Position numbers and translations under genes: made by a program. 64,000 nucleotides of DNA from an uncultured Pseudomonadota bacterium (GTDB taxonomy: Bacteria; Pseudomonadota; Gammaproteobacteria; Burkholderiales; Burkholderiaceae_C), in contig CAMFIB010000004.1 of assembly GCA_945952465.1 (NCBI GenBank), positions 1 to 64,000 on the forward strand, written 5' to 3'. The notes beneath the pieces are model-generated. The model worked only from the letters and a program-made list of their open reading frames with translations, had not been told where the DNA came from and ran no database searches. Of the stretch, positions 39,785 to 48,609 are shown one piece after another; within the stretch, counting starts at the first letter, position 1, and every line of letters starts with the position of its first letter.

Positions 39785-41041
39785 TCACACCGCGCAGGAG
39801 CGGAAGCCGGTGAAGCCGGTGTCGTCGTCGGGCATGGCGCCCTGCCGGGCGCGTGTGTAACGCAGCCTCGGCCGGGTGGCGAAAGAGGCGCCACGCAGCA
39901 CCTTGGCGCGGCCGAACAGCGGGCGGGCGGCGTCCTGCCCGGGCAGCGGGTGGTGGTCCGGGTAGGGCCGCAATGTGCCGGCCGTCCATTCCGTCACCTC
40001 GCCCCAGCGGAAACCGCGGTGCGCCGCGACCTCGGCGGCCATCTCCCACTCCACCTCGGTCGGCAGGCGGCGGCCGGCCCAGCGGCACCAGGCGTCGGCC
40101 TCCCACCAGCTCGCATGCATCACCGGCTGCGGCCCGGTGAAACGCTGCGCGCGGCCGAAGCGGGTCTGCAGCACCGCGCCGCTGGCGCTGCCGATCTGCT
40201 GCACGTAACGCGGCCCGCGCCGGCCCTCGGCCACCGCGAGGCGCTGCAGCCACTCCCAGCCGGCGGGCTGCCACAGCTCGGGCCGGTCGTAGCCGCCGTC
40301 ATCCACGAATTCGTTGAACTGCGCCCAGGTGACGCACTGGGCGTCGATCTCGCTGTCGGGCACATCGACGGCGTGTTCACCGGCTTCCACATCGAAGACG
40401 AAGCCGCCGCGCCGCGCCGGCACACCCAGCGTCCAGCGGGTGGCTGGCAGGGCCAGCGGCGCCAGCGGGGCGGGGGCCTGGCCTGCCGTCAGCTTGAGCG
40501 GTACGCCCAGCGCCTGCGCGGCCCGCACCAGTTGCTCGCAGCACCGGTCTTCGTGCAGCAGCGCGAGGCGGAAGAAGTACAGGGCGTCGTCGCCCTCGCC
40601 GGCTTTCTCCAGCAGGGCGGTGGTGTCTTCGATGCCGTCGAGCAAGCTGGCCTTGACCTGCTCCAGCCCCGGCAACGCGAGCTGCCAGCGCTCGCCGGGC
40701 TCGCTCTGGGTGGGGTCCCACCAGGTGTCGGCCTGGGCCTCGCGGGCGCCGAGCCGGGCGGCCGACAGGTCGCAGCGCGGCCCCTGGTTGCGCTGCGGGT
40801 TGCGGGCGATCCAGCGTTCCTGGAACCAGCCGGCGTGGCCGGCCGTCCACAGCGGCGGTTCGACCAGCGGCCAGGCCGATGCGTCGGCCGGCGCCTGCGC
40901 CAAGGCCTCGCCGAACAGGCTCAGCAGCATCAGCGTGTGGTTGCGGGCGTCGAGCAGCGCCAGCGACAGCAGGCCGGCCCCGGCCCGCCGCACCTCGGGC
41001 GAGTCCATCAGCTCGGTGGCGGAAACGGCGTGGCGGCTCAT
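39785..41041 (-). CDS. EgtB/SenA-like non-heme iron enzyme with altered metal motif
   Basis: A 418-residue protein with an N-terminal DinB-like helical domain and a C-terminal formylglycine-generating-enzyme (SUMF1) domain (GWEWLQRLAV, MHASWWEADAWCRWAGRRLP, VLRGASFATRP, TGFRSC). This architecture is shared by EgtB (ergothioneine), OvoA and SenA (selenoneine) sulfoxide/selenoxide synthases. The first iron histidine is in GHAGWF (His69). The second motif, normally HxxxHxE, reads HEDRCCE (His163, Cys167), so one His ligand is replaced by Cys. No egtD, senB or senC lies nearby, so the substrate is open. Confidence 0.8.
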   Translation of the reverse strand: MSRHAVSATELMDSPEVRRAGAGLLSLALLDARNHTLMLLSLFGEALAQAPADASAWPLVEPPLWTAGHAGWFQERWIARNPQRNQGPRCDLSAARLGAREAQADTWWDPTQSEPGERWQLALPGLEQVKASLLDGIEDTTALLEKAGEGDDALYFFRLALLHEDRCCEQLVRAAQALGVPLKLTAGQAPAPLAPLALPATRWTLGVPARRGGFVFDVEAGEHAVDVPDSEIDAQCVTWAQFNEFVDDGGYDRPELWQPAGWEWLQRLAVAEGRRGPRYVQQIGSASGAVLQTRFGRAQRFTGPQPVMHASWWEADAWCRWAGRRLPTEVEWEMAAEVAAHRGFRWGEVTEWTAGTLRPYPDHHPLPGQDAARPLFGRAKVLRGASFATRPRLRYTRARQGAMPDDDTGFTGFRSCAV

Positions 41042-41104
41042 GGCCCATTATTCCCATGCCTTGCGCCGCGCGGCACGCTGAACAACGGCTTTAGAGGCCG
41101 CAGT

Positions 41105-42025
41105 TCACGTTCCGGCGCGCAAACCCTCCGCCACCGTGGGGTGGCGCAGCACCAGCCGCAGCTCGCGCTTGAGCCGGCCGTTGTCGAGCCGGCGCGATTC
41201 GCCCATGAAGCTCAGCAGCGACAGCGGCAGCTCGCCCTGCGCGGCGTCGCGCGCCACCCGGGGCGGCCTCGGCAGGCCGTACAGGTCGGCGGCGAGGTCG
41301 AAGTAGTCGCCCATTTTCAGCGCGGTGTCGTCGTTGACGTTCACGGTGCGCTGTGGGCGGCCGCGCCACAGCGCGGCCACGCAGGCGCGCGCCAGATCGT
41401 CGGCGTGGATGTGGCTGGTGAACACGTCGTCTTCGGCGCGCAGCACCGGGGTGCCGCGCAGCAGCCGCTCGCGCGGCGTGCCGCCATCGCGGTCGGGCGC
41501 GTAGATGCCGGGAATGCGCAGGATGGCGGTGCGCGCGCCGGTCAGACGGCCATGAAAACGCACGCTGGCCTCGGCATGCACGCGGCGCACGGCGCGCGGC
41601 GTCTGCGCCCGCACCGCGCGGGTTTCGGCCACCCGGGCACCGCCGCAATCGCCATAGACGCCGCTGGTGGAGCCATAGACCACGTTCGTTGGCGCACCGC
41701 GCCGGCGCAGCGCGCGCAGCAGCGCCGCCGTGCGCGGGTCGCCCCAGCCTTCGCGTGGCGGCGGGGCCAGGTGCAGCACCCGGCCGGCCAGGCCGGCCAG
41801 GCGGGGCAGCGAGGCGGGCCGGTCGAGGTCGCCCACCAGGGGGCAGCAGCCGGCGGCGCGCAGGTTGGCCACACGGCCGGGGCTGGAGGTGAGCGCGCGC
41901 ACGAGCACGCGGGGCGACAGCAGGCGCGCGGCGCGCAGGCCGACGTCGCCGCAACCCACGATGAGCAGGCGCGGCCGGCGGAAGCGCGACGGCAGCGCGC
42001 CGAGTGGGGATTGGTTTGAAGGCAA
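41105..42025 (-). CDS. NAD(P)-binding SDR-family epimerase/reductase
   Basis: A 306-residue extended short-chain dehydrogenase-like protein related to YeeZ. Visible: Rossmann LLIVGCGDVGLRAARLL, VVYGSTSGVYGD, and IYAPDRDGG. The usual catalytic YxxxK is not evident (RRVHAEASVRF stands there), so catalysis is uncertain. It lies downstream of nothing obvious and is divergent from the reductase at 42065. Confidence 0.8.
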   Translation of the reverse strand: MPSNQSPLGALPSRFRRPRLLIVGCGDVGLRAARLLSPRVLVRALTSSPGRVANLRAAGCCPLVGDLDRPASLPRLAGLAGRVLHLAPPPREGWGDPRTAALLRALRRRGAPTNVVYGSTSGVYGDCGGARVAETRAVRAQTPRAVRRVHAEASVRFHGRLTGARTAILRIPGIYAPDRDGGTPRERLLRGTPVLRAEDDVFTSHIHADDLARACVAALWRGRPQRTVNVNDDTALKMGDYFDLAADLYGLPRPPRVARDAAQGELPLSLLSFMGESRRLDNGRLKRELRLVLRHPTVAEGLRAGT

Positions 42026-42064
42026 AATTGGGTCCTAGAACAGTTCCGAGAATACAGACAAGCG

Positions 42065-43171
42065 ATGGTTTTCAGCGTCACGGTACAACCCAGCGGCCGG
42101 ACTTTCACGGTTCACCCCGACGAGGCGATTCTGGCGGCCGGCATCCGCACCGGCATTGCCCTGCCCTACGGCTGCAAAGACGGCGCCTGCGGTTCCTGCA
42201 AATGCCGCAAGCTCGAAGGCACGGTGGTGCACGGCCCGCACCAGAGCAAGGCGCTGAGCGCCGACGAGGAGGCGGCCGGTTTCGTGCTGACCTGCTGCGC
42301 GGTGCCGCAGACCGACCTGGTGCTCGAGTCGAAGCAGGTCACGCTGGCCGGCGCCTACCCGGTGCGCAAGATGCCGGCACGGGTGGCGGCGCTCGAGAAA
42401 AAATCGCACGACGTGGTGCTGCTGCGCCTGCAACTGCCCGCCAACGACACCTTCCTGTTCCATGCCGGGCAGTACGTGGAATTCATCCTGCGCGACGGCA
42501 CCCGCCGCAGCTATTCCATGGCCAACGCCCCGCACACGCTGGCCGAGCCGGGCACCGGGCTGGAACTGCACATCCGCCACATGCCGGGCGGCAAGTTCAC
42601 CAGCCACGTCTTCGAGACGATGAAGGAAAAGGAAATCCTGCGCCTGGAAGGGCCCTACGGCAGCTTCTACCTGCGCGAGGACTCCAGCAAACCCATCATC
42701 TTGCTGGCCTCGGGCACGGGGTTCGCGCCGATCAAGGCGCTCATCGAGCACCTGCAGTTCAAGGGCATTTCGCGCCCCGCCACGCTGTACTGGGGCGGCC
42801 GCCGGCCGGCCGACCTGTACATGGAGCACTGGGTCAAGACCAAGCTCGCCGAGATGCCCAACCTGCGCTACGTGCCGGTGGTGTCGGACGCACAGCCGGA
42901 AGACGGCTGGACGGGCCGCACCGGCTTCGTTCACAAGGCCGTGATGGACGACCACCCCGACCTGTCGGGCCACCAGGTCTACGCCTGCGGCGCGCCGATC
43001 GTGGTCGACTCCGCCCGGCTCGACTTCGGCTACCACGGCCTGCCGGAAGAAGAGTTCTTTGCCGACGCCTTCACCAGCGAGGCCGACAAGCACGGCGGAC
43101 AGGACGGCGGCCATTTCTTCTCAGACGCCATGATCGCGGCGGCGATCCGCAACCAGAACGCCGACGGCTGA
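42065..43171 (+). CDS. Ferredoxin-NAD(P)H reductase with N-terminal 2Fe-2S domain (CDP-6-deoxyglucoseen reductase-like)
   Basis: A 368-residue flavoprotein: plant-type 2Fe-2S ferredoxin domain (YGCKDGACGSCKCRKLEG, with a fourth Cys in LTCCAVP), FAD domain (RSYSMANAP), and NAD domain (LASGTGFAPIKALIEH, VYACGAPIVVDSA). It can pass electrons from NAD(P)H to an oxygenase or dehydratase partner. Genes like this are often labelled AscD-like in Comamonadaceae, but no deoxysugar genes are nearby, so the partner is unknown. A dispersed repeat starts right after the stop. Confidence 0.88.
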   Translation: MVFSVTVQPSGRTFTVHPDEAILAAGIRTGIALPYGCKDGACGSCKCRKLEGTVVHGPHQSKALSADEEAAGFVLTCCAVPQTDLVLESKQVTLAGAYPVRKMPARVAALEKKSHDVVLLRLQLPANDTFLFHAGQYVEFILRDGTRRSYSMANAPHTLAEPGTGLELHIRHMPGGKFTSHVFETMKEKEILRLEGPYGSFYLREDSSKPIILLASGTGFAPIKALIEHLQFKGISRPATLYWGGRRPADLYMEHWVKTKLAEMPNLRYVPVVSDAQPEDGWTGRTGFVHKAVMDDHPDLSGHQVYACGAPIVVDSARLDFGYHGLPEEEFFADAFTSEADKHGGQDGGHFFSDAMIAAAIRNQNADG

Positions 43172-43240
43172 CGCTACTTTTTCAATAGCAAACAATCGCC
43201 ATTCCACGCTGACTTCCGGCCGATTTGGCCTCAATTTCAC
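43172..43240 (+). repeat. Dispersed repeat, copy 4
   Basis: GCTAC-N7-ATAGC, 9-base spacer, CCATTCCACGCTGACT, TCCGGCC and an A/T-rich tail. The 16-base core is identical to the copy at 20355. It begins directly at the stop codon of the reductase gene. Confidence 0.75.
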
Positions 43241-43262
43241 CCCGAATTGCATCAACCACCGC

Positions 43263-43287
43263 AAAGGCCGCCCCGCAGGCGGCCTTT
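43263..43287. terminator. Hairpin terminator after the reductase gene
   Basis: AAAGGCCGCC and GGCGGCCTTT form a perfect 10-bp stem around CCGCA; the A/T ends are short, so it may work weakly in both directions. Confidence 0.65.
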
Positions 43288-43335
43288 GTCGCCTCTGGCA
43301 CCGCTTGCCGGCGGCGCGCGCCCTAGAATCGGCGC

Positions 43336-44223
43336 GTGAGCGCCACCCAGATTCTGAACGCCGACCTGCACTGCCACTCCGTGGTGTCGGACGGCACGCT
43401 GACGCCCGAGGCGCTGGCCGTTCGCGCCAAGGCCAACGGCGTGGAGCTGTGGTCGCTGACCGACCACGACGAAATCAGCGGCCAGTCCCGCGCCCTCGCG
43501 GCAGCGCACGCCGCCGGCCTGCACTACCTGACCGGCACCGAGATCTCGGTCACCTTCGCCAACGTCACGGTTCACATCGTGGGCCTGGGCTTCGACCACC
43601 TCGACCCCGCCCTGCACAGCGGCCTGCACGCCACCCGTGGCGGGCGCAGCAACCGCGCGATGGAAATGGCCGAAGGGCTGGCGGCGGTCGGCATCAAGGG
43701 CAGCTACGAGGGTTCGCTGAAATACGTCGGCAACCCGGAGCTGATCTCGCGCACCCACTTCGCGCGCTTCCTGGTGGAGACCGGTGTCTGCAAGGACACG
43801 CCCGAGGTCTTCCGCAAGTACCTGACCGACGGCAAGCCCGGCTTCGTGCCGCACCGCTGGGCTTCTCTGAAAGACGCGGTGCGCTGGATCGCCGACGCCG
43901 GTGGCATCGCCGTCATTGCGCACCCGGCCCGCTACCGCTACACGCCCACCGAAGAGTACGCGCTGTTCTCCGAGTTCAAGGCGCACGGCGGCCGCGCCAT
44001 CGAGGTGGTCACCGGCAGCCATTCGCCGGCCGAATACGTGAAGTACGCCGACATGGCGACCGAATTCGGTTTTGCCGCCTCGCGCGGCAGCGACTTCCAC
44101 AGCCCCGACGAGAGCCACACCGACCTCGGCTCACTGCCGCCACTGCCGGGCGCGCTCACGCCGGTGTGGGCCCTGCTGGCCGACCGCATCCACTACGCAC
44201 CGGCGCCGGCGGCTGCGGGCTGA
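43336..44223 (+). CDS. PHP-domain 3',5'-nucleoside bisphosphate phosphatase (RNase AM/TrpH-like)
   Basis: A 295-residue PHP-superfamily metal hydrolase. Metal motifs: ADLHCHSVVSDG, SLTDHDEI, GTEIS, VIAHPARYRY, RGSDFHSPDE. E. coli RNase AM (YciV) releases phosphate from 3',5'-bisphosphonucleosides and trims RNA 5' ends. GTG start. The following genes (EamA transporter, YciO, M50 protease, trpS) form a closely spaced run in the same direction; YciV and YciO are also near each other in E. coli. Confidence 0.9.
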   Translation: MSATQILNADLHCHSVVSDGTLTPEALAVRAKANGVELWSLTDHDEISGQSRALAAAHAAGLHYLTGTEISVTFANVTVHIVGLGFDHLDPALHSGLHATRGGRSNRAMEMAEGLAAVGIKGSYEGSLKYVGNPELISRTHFARFLVETGVCKDTPEVFRKYLTDGKPGFVPHRWASLKDAVRWIADAGGIAVIAHPARYRYTPTEEYALFSEFKAHGGRAIEVVTGSHSPAEYVKYADMATEFGFAASRGSDFHSPDESHTDLGSLPPLPGALTPVWALLADRIHYAPAPAAAG

Positions 44224-44235
44224 GGGGGGGGCGGC

Positions 44236-45156
44236 GTGGAGCCATCGCGCGCCTCCACCGGCGCCGGCATCGTCCTGATCGTGCTGGCCACCGCCGGCTT
44301 TGCCACGCTGGACACCTCCACCAAGTACGCCGGCGCCATCGTGCCGCTGATGATGCTGCTGTGGTTTCGCTACCTGTTCCAGGCCGTGGCCACGCTGGTG
44401 TTGCGCTTTCCGGTGCAGGGTTGGCGGGTGCTGGTCACGGCCAACCCGAAATTCCAGGTGCTGCGCGGCCTGCTGCTGATGGTCACCAGCGCATGCTCGT
44501 TCCTCGGGCTGCAACACCTGCCGGTGGGCGAGTTCACCGCCATGGTCATGCTGGGGCCGCTCGCCGTCACCGCGTTGGCGGCGCTGGTGCTGAAGGAAAA
44601 GGTCTCGCGCATCCGCTGGGCGCTGCTGTGCGGCGGCTTTTCGGGCGCGCTGCTGGTCATTCGGCCCGGTGGCCAGCTCTTTGGCTGGGCGCTGCTGTTC
44701 CCGGTGGTGATGGTCACCGCGTTCGCGTTCTTCCAGATTCTCACCAGCCGCATGAGCGGCGGCGAGAACCCCTACACCACCCATTTCTACACCGGCCTGG
44801 TCGGCACCGTGCTGATGGCGCCGCTGGGCATCGCGCACTGGGACGGCTTCTCGCTGGCCGCGCACTGGCCGCTGTTCGTGGTGGTGGGCGCGGCCGGCAC
44901 CTTCGGCCATTGGCTGCTGATCCTGGCCTTCCGCGCGGCGCCGGCGTCGGTGCTGACGCCTTACCTCTATGCGCAGATCGCCTTCGCCACGCTGGGCGGC
45001 TGGGTCGTGTTCCGCCATGCGCCCGACGCGCTGGCCTGGGCGGGCATTGCCGTCATCGTCGGCTGCGGCGTGGCCAGCGCGCTGCTGTCGGTGCGGGAGG
45101 CGCGCCGCCTGGGCGCCCTCGCCCAAGCCGCTACCATGCGGGCCAGCGAGCGCTAG
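44236..45156 (+). CDS. EamA/DMT-family transporter
   Basis: A 306-residue inner-membrane protein with about ten helices arranged as two EamA repeats. Each repeat has the usual pattern, e.g. LGLQHLPVGEFTAMVMLGPLAV in the first and ASVLTPYLYAQIAFATLGGWVVF in the second. Substrate unknown; the family exports amino acids, nucleosides and other metabolites. GTG start after a G-rich ribosome-binding site; 12 bases after the PHP gene. Confidence 0.88.
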   Translation: MEPSRASTGAGIVLIVLATAGFATLDTSTKYAGAIVPLMMLLWFRYLFQAVATLVLRFPVQGWRVLVTANPKFQVLRGLLLMVTSACSFLGLQHLPVGEFTAMVMLGPLAVTALAALVLKEKVSRIRWALLCGGFSGALLVIRPGGQLFGWALLFPVVMVTAFAFFQILTSRMSGGENPYTTHFYTGLVGTVLMAPLGIAHWDGFSLAAHWPLFVVVGAAGTFGHWLLILAFRAAPASVLTPYLYAQIAFATLGGWVVFRHAPDALAWAGIAVIVGCGVASALLSVREARRLGALAQAATMRASER

Positions 45157-45178
45157 TCCTTGCAGCGCCCTTTTCCAC

Positions 45179-45802
45179 ATGGCCCAGTACCTCCACGTTC
45201 ACCCCGACAACCCGCAGCCCCGGCTGCTGAAGCAGGCGGTTGCGCTGCTTGGCGCGGGCGGCGTCGTCGCGCTGCCCACCGATTCCAGCTACGCGCTGGC
45301 CTGCCACCTCGACGACAAGGCCGCCGCCGACACGCTGCGCCGCATCCGCGGCGTCGACGACAAGCACCACCTCACGCTGCTGTGCCGCGACCTCAGCGAA
45401 CTGGCCAACTACGCGCGGGTCGACAACACCCAGTACCGGCTGCTGAAGTCGGCCACGCCCGGCCCGTACACCTTCATCCTGGAAGCCACCCGCGAGGTGC
45501 CGCGCCGCCTCAGCCACCCGTCGCGCAAGACCATCGGCCTGCGGGTGCCCGACCACACGGCGCTGCAGGAACTGCTGGCGCTGCACGGCGCGCCGCTGAT
45601 CGCCACCACGCTGATCCCGCCCGGCGAGACCGATGCGCTGAACGACGCCGAAGACATCCGCGCCCGCTACGAGAAGGTGCTGGCCGCCGTGCTCGACGCC
45701 GGCCCCTGCCCGCTGGAGCCCACCTCGGTGATCGACCTGTCGGGCGGCGAGGCGGTGGTGGTGCGCGAAGGCCGCGGCGACCTCGCCAAGCTGGGGCTCT
45801 GA
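45179..45802 (+). CDS. yciO: YciO-family (Sua5/YrdC-like) protein
   Basis: A 207-residue protein of the threonylcarbamoyl-AMP synthase superfamily. It is close to E. coli YciO throughout: YLHVHPDNPQPRLLKQAV at the start, LPTDSSYAL, KTIGLRVPDH and TSVIDLSGGEAVVVREG at the end. It is not the main tRNA t6A synthase TsaC; the cellular role of YciO is less clear. Confidence 0.9.
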   Translation: MAQYLHVHPDNPQPRLLKQAVALLGAGGVVALPTDSSYALACHLDDKAAADTLRRIRGVDDKHHLTLLCRDLSELANYARVDNTQYRLLKSATPGPYTFILEATREVPRRLSHPSRKTIGLRVPDHTALQELLALHGAPLIATTLIPPGETDALNDAEDIRARYEKVLAAVLDAGPCPLEPTSVIDLSGGEAVVVREGRGDLAKLGL

Positions 45803-45832
45803 ACCCCGCCACCCCTCTGAGACAATCGCCCC

Positions 45833-46501
45833 GTGGACACCGCCAACATCATCCAGACCATCGCGATCTACGCACTGCCCGTGCTCTTCGCGATCACCGT
45901 GCACGAGGCCGCGCACGGCTACGTGGCCCGCTACTTCGGTGACGACACCGCCTACGTGCTCGGCCGCGTCACCCTGAATCCCGTGAAGCACATCGACCCG
46001 GTCGGCACCATCCTGATGCCGCTGGTGCTGTTCTTCGCCACCTCCGGCGCCTTCCTGTTCGGCTACGCCAAGCCGGTGCCGGTGCAGTTCGGCCGGCTGC
46101 GCAACCCGAAGCGGCAGATGGTCTGGGTCGCGCTGGCCGGTCCGGGTGTCAACTTCCTGCAGGCGCTGCTGTGGGGTATCCTGTTCTACGCGCTGGTCGG
46201 CAGTGGCATCTCTGAGCGCTTCTTCATCGAGATGTGCCGGGCGGGCATTCTGGTCAACGTCGTGATGTTCGTGTTCAACCTGTTCCCTCTGCCGCCGCTC
46301 GACGGCGGCCGGGTGCTGGTGGGCCTGCTGCCGTACAAGCAGGCCGAGCTGGTTTCGCGCGTCGAACCCTGGGGCTTTTTCATCGTCATGGGCCTGGTCA
46401 TTGCAGGCGTGCTGTCCAAGCTGTGGATGCTGCCACTGATGGGTGTCACCTATTCGGTGATCGACCTTGTATTGACCCCTTTCGCGATGCTGCTGAAATG
46501 A
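45833..46501 (+). CDS. Site-2 protease family (M50) membrane metalloprotease
   Basis: A 222-residue protein with about five membrane helices, zinc motif HEAAHGY near residue 24 and the second catalytic motif NLFPLPPLDGGRV near residue 143. It lacks the PDZ domains of RseP, so it belongs to the short Rv/YwhC-like group of unknown substrate. GTG start; its stop overlaps the trpS start (ATGA). Confidence 0.9.
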   Translation: MDTANIIQTIAIYALPVLFAITVHEAAHGYVARYFGDDTAYVLGRVTLNPVKHIDPVGTILMPLVLFFATSGAFLFGYAKPVPVQFGRLRNPKRQMVWVALAGPGVNFLQALLWGILFYALVGSGISERFFIEMCRAGILVNVVMFVFNLFPLPPLDGGRVLVGLLPYKQAELVSRVEPWGFFIVMGLVIAGVLSKLWMLPLMGVTYSVIDLVLTPFAMLLK

Positions 46502-47721
46502 CCACCGCCAACCCCCTCACCCCGCGCCAGGAGCGCGTGCTGTCCGGCATGCGGCCCACAGGCGCGCTGCACCTCGGCCACTACCACGGCGCGCTGAAGA
46601 ACTGGGTGCGCCTGCAAGACCAGCACGAGTGCTACTACTTCGTCGCCGATTGGCATGCGCTGACCACCCACTACGAGAGCCGCGAGGTCATCGAGAAGAA
46701 CGTCTTCGAGATGGTGATCGACTGGCTGGCCGCCGGCCTCGATCCCGAGAAATGCACCATGTTCCTGCAGAGCCGGCTGCCCGAGCATGCCGAACTGTTC
46801 ACGCTGCTGGCCATGGGCACGCCGATCGGCTGGCTGGAGCGCGTGCCCACCTACAAGGACCAGCAGGAGAAGCTGAAGGACAAGGATTTGTCCACCTACG
46901 GTTTTCTCGGCTACCCGCTGCTGCAGGCCGCCGACATCCTCATTTACCGCGCCAAATGGGTGCCGGTCGGTGAAGACCAGGCCAGCCACGTCGAGCTGAC
47001 CCGCGAGGCGGCCCGCCGCTTCAACCACCTCTACGGCCGCGAACCCGACTTCGACGACCGCGTCGCCGCCAACCTGGCCGCCCTCGGCAAAGACAGCGCC
47101 AAGCGGCTGGAAAAGTCGCGCAAGGCCTTTCAGGAAACCGGCGACCAGAAGGCGTTTGAAGGGGCGATGGGTTTCCTGGCCACCGCGCCGGCGCTGCAGC
47201 CGCGCGACCGCGAACGGCTGGAGGGCTGGTTCCGTGGCACCGGCAAGGCGGTGCTGGTCGAGCCGCAGGCGCTGCTGACCGAGGCCAGCAAGCTGCCCGG
47301 CCTGGACGGCGCGAAGATGAGCAAGAGCTACGGCAATGCCATCGCCATCCGCGAAGACGCCGCCAGCATCACGCAAAAGGTCAAGCGCATGCCGACCGAC
47401 CCGGCCCGCGTGAAACGCACCGATCCCGGCGACCCCGACAAATGCCCCGTCTGGCAGTTCCACCAGGTCTATTCCGACGCAGCCACCAAGGCCTGGGTGC
47501 AGCAGGGTTGCCGCTCGGCCGGCATCGGCTGCCTGGACTGCAAGCAGCCCGTCATCGACGGCATCCTGCGCGAACAGCAGCCCATGCTGGCCCGCGCCGA
47601 GCCCTACATCGCCCAGCCCAAGGTGGTGCGCGACATCGTCGATGCCGGCACCGACCGCGCCCGCAGCACCGCCCGCGAAACCATGCGGGAAGTGCGGGAC
47701 GCCATGGGCCTGAATTACTGA
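46498..47721 (+). CDS. trpS: Tryptophan-tRNA ligase
   Basis: Class I synthetase that charges tRNA-Trp. GMRPTGALHLGHYHGAL contains the HIGH-type motif, and GAKMSKSYGN is the KMSKS loop. The 407 residues exceed the usual 330-340 because of an insert around residues 190-270 (FDDRVAANLAALGKDSA, RLEGWFRGTGKAVLVEP). The insert includes no obvious domain. Translationally coupled to the M50 protease. Confidence 0.95.
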   Translation: MTTANPLTPRQERVLSGMRPTGALHLGHYHGALKNWVRLQDQHECYYFVADWHALTTHYESREVIEKNVFEMVIDWLAAGLDPEKCTMFLQSRLPEHAELFTLLAMGTPIGWLERVPTYKDQQEKLKDKDLSTYGFLGYPLLQAADILIYRAKWVPVGEDQASHVELTREAARRFNHLYGREPDFDDRVAANLAALGKDSAKRLEKSRKAFQETGDQKAFEGAMGFLATAPALQPRDRERLEGWFRGTGKAVLVEPQALLTEASKLPGLDGAKMSKSYGNAIAIREDAASITQKVKRMPTDPARVKRTDPGDPDKCPVWQFHQVYSDAATKAWVQQGCRSAGIGCLDCKQPVIDGILREQQPMLARAEPYIAQPKVVRDIVDAGTDRARSTARETMREVRDAMGLNY

Positions 47722-47853
47722 CCGGTCACCCGAGAAAAATCGCCGAAATGGCGGTTTATTGCGCAAAAGCGCACAATGTCCCGAACGACAATGGTTGCGG
47801 CCCCGCAAGCGGGCCAGACGACCTGAACCGATCTACACAAGGCAAGTAACGCT

Positions 47854-48444
47854 GTGAGCCTCTACGTCATTGATGACCACCCCCTGATGCGCGACGCCAT
47901 CTCCACCGTGCTGCGGCGCCTGCGGCCCGGTGCCGCCGTGGTCGAGCTGGAAACGGTGGGTGCCATGGAAACCGCCGTGCAGGAGCACGGCGAACCCACA
48001 CTGATCTGCCTCGACCTCAAACTGCCCGACGCACGCGGCGTTTCCGGCGTGCGCGAGCTCACCCAGCGCTATGCCAACGTGCCGCTGGCCGTCATTTCCG
48101 GTTCCCCCGCCGAAGACTTCGAAGAACTGTGCATCGAGAGCGGCGCAGACGTCTACATCGAGAAATCCGCCGGGGTGACCGAAATCGGCTCCGCCCTGCG
48201 TGCGCTGCTGACCGCCGACGCCGGTTTCGAGGAGCTCGAAGCCGTCGATGAAAAGCTGTCGAAACGCCAGAAGCAGTTGCTGGTCATGCTGGACCGCGGC
48301 CTCTCCAACCGCGAGATCGCCGAGGAGCTCGGCATCAGCGAGCACACCGTCAAGGTCCACCTCTGGCGCCTGTTCCGCCGCCTCAACGTCAAGAGCCGCA
48401 CCCAGACGCTGCACTACGCCCGCACCTACGGCCTGCTCGGCTGA
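47854..48444 (+). CDS. Orphan NarL/LuxR-family response regulator
   Basis: A 196-residue regulator with a receiver domain (acidic pair Asp7-Asp8, phospho-acceptor Asp54 in ICLDLKLPDA) and a LuxR-type helix-turn-helix (KRQKQLLVMLDRGLSNREIA, GISEHTVKVHLWRLF). No histidine kinase is adjacent. GTG start. The 130-base leader contains two small hairpins (47735-47758 and about 47759-47778) of unknown relevance. Confidence 0.88.
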   Translation: MSLYVIDDHPLMRDAISTVLRRLRPGAAVVELETVGAMETAVQEHGEPTLICLDLKLPDARGVSGVRELTQRYANVPLAVISGSPAEDFEELCIESGADVYIEKSAGVTEIGSALRALLTADAGFEELEAVDEKLSKRQKQLLVMLDRGLSNREIAEELGISEHTVKVHLWRLFRRLNVKSRTQTLHYARTYGLLG

Positions 48445-48489
48445 AAAAACAGCCCGGCCCGCTGCTACAATGGCGGGCTTGATCATTCA

Positions 48490-48577
<88 letters not shown>

Positions 48578-48582
48578 ATATG

Positions 48583-48609
48583 AAAATGCCCCTGTTCAGG
48601 GGCATTTTT
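48583..48609. terminator. Terminator after tRNA-Ser
   Basis: AAAATGCCCCT and AGGGGCATTTT around GTTC with a T-tract. It lies between the tRNA and the convergent penicillin-binding protein gene and may serve both. Confidence 0.9.

Noticed and set aside
47722..47853. Structured leader or terminator before the response regulator
   Set aside because: Two short hairpins exist, but neither has a proper T-tract or a recognisable riboswitch layout.
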